In this document: positions 6,401-7,685 of the stretch, in pieces
How positions within the stretch are numbered: position 1 is the first letter of the stretch
How the letters are laid out: every line of letters begins with the position of its first letter
Origin: Clostridiales bacterium
GTDB lineage: Bacteria > Bacillota > Clostridia > Lachnospirales > Lachnospiraceae
NCBI GenBank assembly: GCA_019423835.1
Contig: JAHZAR010000092.1
Coordinates: forward strand, 1 to 7,685
Direction of reading: 5' to 3'
DNA length: 7,685 nucleotides
Notes under the pieces: generated by a model
The model's input: the letters and a program-made list of their open reading frames with translations, nothing else
Told to the model about the DNA's origin: nothing
The model's database searches: none
Position numbers and translations under genes: made by a program

Positions 6401-6670
6401 ATTTTTGCTGTTTTGTTACTTTTTTCTCTCTGGAAGCCTGTAAAAAGACTACTTGCATTCATACAGAATCCTGCTGATGGCGGAAGGAATTCTGTTTTCC
6501 AGTACGCTCCCCAACTTACATTTTTTTATCAATATAACTCCCGGACAAACCGCTCATACTACTAAGGAACCAGATGCCGGCGGTTTTTATGCAGCCGGTA
6601 TTTCAGAATCAGTGCAGCCGGTAACTGCAACATCCTATTATTTTACTTTTAAGAAAGGAAGGTGGAACAG
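6401..6670. other. Divergent intergenic region between the decarboxylase and cotJ operons
   Basis: No gene is supported in this 270-nt stretch. It should hold the sporulation promoter of cotJABC and the upstream part of the decarboxylase promoter region. It contains an 11-bp direct repeat, TGCAGCCGGTA, at 6590-6600 and 6613-6623, 23 bp apart. An open frame from a TTG at 6453 to a stop overlapping the cotJA start has no ribosome binding site and is not called. Confidence 0.5.
6532..6563 (+). promoter_or_regulatory. Possible sigma-E-like sporulation promoter for cotJABC
   Basis: CATACTACT at 6555-6563 resembles the sigma-E -10 box (CATACA-T), with an ATATAA stretch at 6532-6537 upstream in roughly the place of the -35 ATA core, although the spacing (about 16 nt) is slightly long. 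A second -10-like match, CATACAGAAT, is at 6460-6469 but has a poor -35. cotJ operons are sigma-E dependent in Bacillus subtilis, which is why these were sought. Neither match is strong enough to decide. Confidence 0.3.
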
Positions 6671-6868
6671 ATGACTGCAGCATTCAGCAATGAAACAGCA
6701 GCCTGCCGATGCCATTTGAGCCTTGCCATTGCTTCCGTGCCGTCCCAGCCCTGGGAAAAGCCGATGGAGCTTGAAAAAGCCCTCTGCACAGGAACTGTAT
6801 TTGAAAGTCTTGACTTGCCATTTTTTATAGGAGGTGAGAAGTATGACCAGCAGCACAGCGCCATCTAA
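6671..6868 (+). CDS. cotJA: Spore coat-associated protein CotJA
   Basis: A 65-residue protein whose core, LAIASVPSQPWEKPMELEKA followed by a GTVFESLDLPFF segment, matches the CotJA pattern: a VP-x-Q-x-W segment, a short EKAL helix, then GT-x-F-x-x-LDLPF. CotJA is a small component of the mother-cell-made spore coat and is needed with CotJC for coat incorporation in Bacillus. The N-terminus has a Cys-x-Cys-His cluster (12-15) whose role is unknown. The ATG at 6671 is preferred because the GGAAGG-rich site (6656-6662) lies about 8 nt before it; a GTG at 6662 would fall inside that site. Its 3' end overlaps cotJB by 26 nt. Identification is good given the family order that follows. Confidence 0.88.
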   Translation: MTAAFSNETAACRCHLSLAIASVPSQPWEKPMELEKALCTGTVFESLDLPFFIGGEKYDQQHSAI

Positions 6869-7124
6869 TCGAACGGCTCTTCTGAGGGAGATCGACAAAA
6901 TCAGCTTTGCAGTCAATGAATTTACGCTCTTTTTAGACACCCATCCTGACTGCCAGGAAGCACTCCTCGCTTTTAACAGCGCAGCGAAAACCCGAAAAGA
7001 GCTTATGAAACAGTACGCCGATGCCTACGGTCCTCTGACTGTCGACTGTATCAGTACCGGGGGTTCTGCCGATCACTGGAGCTGGCAGGATGGCCCCGCA
7101 CCCTGGGAAGGAGGAATCATCTGA
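6843..7124 (+). CDS. cotJB: Spore coat protein CotJB
   Basis: A 93-residue protein typical of CotJB: an amphipathic helical start (LLREIDKISFAVNEFTLFLD), the conserved HPDCQEAL segment, KELMKQYADAYGPLT, and a Trp/Pro-rich end (WSWQDGPAPWEGG). It is part of the spore coat together with CotJA and CotJC; no enzymatic role is established. The ATG at 6843 has a perfect AGGAGG (6829-6834) 8 nt upstream, located inside cotJA, so the two are translated in overlapping frames. A GTG at 6834 in the same frame overlaps that site and is not preferred. Its TGA shares one base with the cotJC ATG. Confidence 0.92.
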   Translation: MTSSTAPSNRTALLREIDKISFAVNEFTLFLDTHPDCQEALLAFNSAAKTRKELMKQYADAYGPLTVDCISTGGSADHWSWQDGPAPWEGGII

Positions 7125-7685
7125 TGTGGAATTACGAAAAACGGCTTCAGTTTCCTGTAAAAATTGCTAATACCTGCCCCAAAACGGCTCAGCTCATTAT
7201 CAGCCAGTTTGGAGGACCGGACGGGGAGCTGGCTGCCTCCATGCGGTACCTGTCCCAGCGCTACTCCATGCCCTGCAAAAAGATCGGCGGTCTTCTCACC
7301 GACATTGGCACGGAGGAGCTGGCCCATCTGGAAATGATCTGCGCTATCATCTATCAGCTCACCAAAAATATGACTGCGGATGACGCCAGAACAGCCGGCT
7401 TTGACGCCTACTATATCGATCACACAGCGGCTCTCTGGCCTCAGGCTGCAGGAGGTATTCCCTTCAATGCCTGTGAATTTCAGAGCAAGGGCGACGCGAT
7501 CACAGATTTGACGGAAGATCTGGCGGCCGAGCAGAAGGCACGAACTACCTACGACAACCTGCTGCGCGTCATCACCGATCCCGATGTACGCGCTCCCCTT
7601 CAGTTTCTGCGTGCAAGGGAAATCGTTCATTTCCAGCGTTTCGGGGAGGCACTGGAGAATCTCAAGGATTCCCTTGATTCAAAAA
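7124..7685 (+). CDS. cotJC: Spore coat protein CotJC, manganese-catalase family (3' end outside window)
   Basis: The 187 visible codons encode a di-iron/di-manganese-type four-helix-bundle protein of the Mn-catalase family. All five expected metal ligands can be seen with proper spacing: Glu35 (GPDGELAAS), Glu65 and His68 (EELAHLEMI), Glu136 (DLAAEQKAR) and His169 (REIVHFQRF), paralleling Glu35, Glu66, His69, Glu148 and His181 of the Lactobacillus plantarum enzyme. It could therefore decompose hydrogen peroxide at the spore surface, though catalase activity of CotJC varies between species. The start has AAGGAGG (7108-7114) 9 nt upstream and overlaps the cotJB stop by one base (TGATG), indicating coupling. 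The usual length is about 190-220 residues, so only a short tail should be missing. Confidence 0.95.
   Translation, partial: MWNYEKRLQFPVKIANTCPKTAQLIISQFGGPDGELAASMRYLSQRYSMPCKKIGGLLTDIGTEELAHLEMICAIIYQLTKNMTADDARTAGFDAYYIDHTAALWPQAAGGIPFNACEFQSKGDAITDLTEDLAAEQKARTTYDNLLRVITDPDVRAPLQFLRAREIVHFQRFGEALENLKDSLDSK

Noticed and set aside
6394..6422. TTGACA on the plus strand as a -35 box for cotJ
   Set aside because: No acceptable -10 box at 16-18 bp (only TACTTT-like sequence), and a vegetative promoter is not expected for a spore-coat operon.
6453..6674. Small open frame ending with an ATGA overlap at the cotJA start
   Set aside because: The overlap looks like translational coupling, but it starts with TTG without a ribosome binding site, contains both candidate cotJ promoter boxes, and its last codons are simply the cotJA ribosome binding site.
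7073..7630. Long minus-strand open frame of 185 codons over cotJC
   Set aside because: cotJC on the plus strand has all metal ligands and a ribosome binding site; the antisense frame has no recognisable domain.

Overview
The window looks like chromosomal DNA from an anaerobic, spore-forming member of the Clostridia, most likely Lachnospiraceae-like. Three things point that way: a biotin-dependent sodium-pump decarboxylase operon of fermenters, a cotJ spore-coat cluster, and strong AGGAGG-type ribosome binding sites throughout. Species cannot be named from the sequence alone. No rRNA, tRNA, CRISPR array, transposase, integrase or attachment site was seen.

Layout, left to right. (1) Positions 1-285, minus strand: the N-terminal 95 codons of a secreted SH3b-domain protein, cut by the left edge, with a near-consensus promoter at 419-448 and a roughly 125-nt leader holding a perfect hairpin. 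(2) Positions 286-831: non-coding, containing that promoter, a 12-bp palindrome at 557-568, a minus-strand terminator at 641-691, and a 3'UTR hairpin at 785-824. (3) Positions 832-6259, minus strand: a compact five-gene operon read right to left. It encodes a CoA-carboxyltransferase (MmdA/12S-like), a lipoprotein-fused OadG-like subunit, a biotin carrier with a long Ala-Pro linker, the OadB-type Na+-translocating membrane subunit, and a biotin-less OadA (5S-type) carboxyltransferase. Gaps are 17, 45, 30 and 50 nt; the promoter lies at 6349-6377 and the terminator at 641-691. (4) Positions 6260-6670: a divergent intergenic region. (5) Positions 6671-7685, plus strand: cotJA, cotJB and the 5' part of cotJC (Mn-catalase family), with overlapping reading frames, running off the right edge.

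How the genes work together. The biotin carrier should shuttle a carboxyl group between soluble carboxyltransferases and the OadB subunit, which decarboxylates carboxybiotin and exports Na+, with the OadG-like protein as membrane anchor and assembly subunit. The notable point is that one operon holds two carboxyltransferases, one for acyl-CoA esters and one for oxaloacetate/pyruvate, with a single carrier and a single pump. This is the subunit set of a 12S/5S/1.3S transcarboxylase plus a Na+ pump. A sodium-coupled transcarboxylase is therefore a reasonable inference, but the acyl-CoA substrate is not visible in the sequence. The cotJ genes are an unrelated divergent unit expected to be expressed in the mother cell during sporulation. 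The families are known ones; the operon composition and the OadG fusion are the parts most worth a second look.
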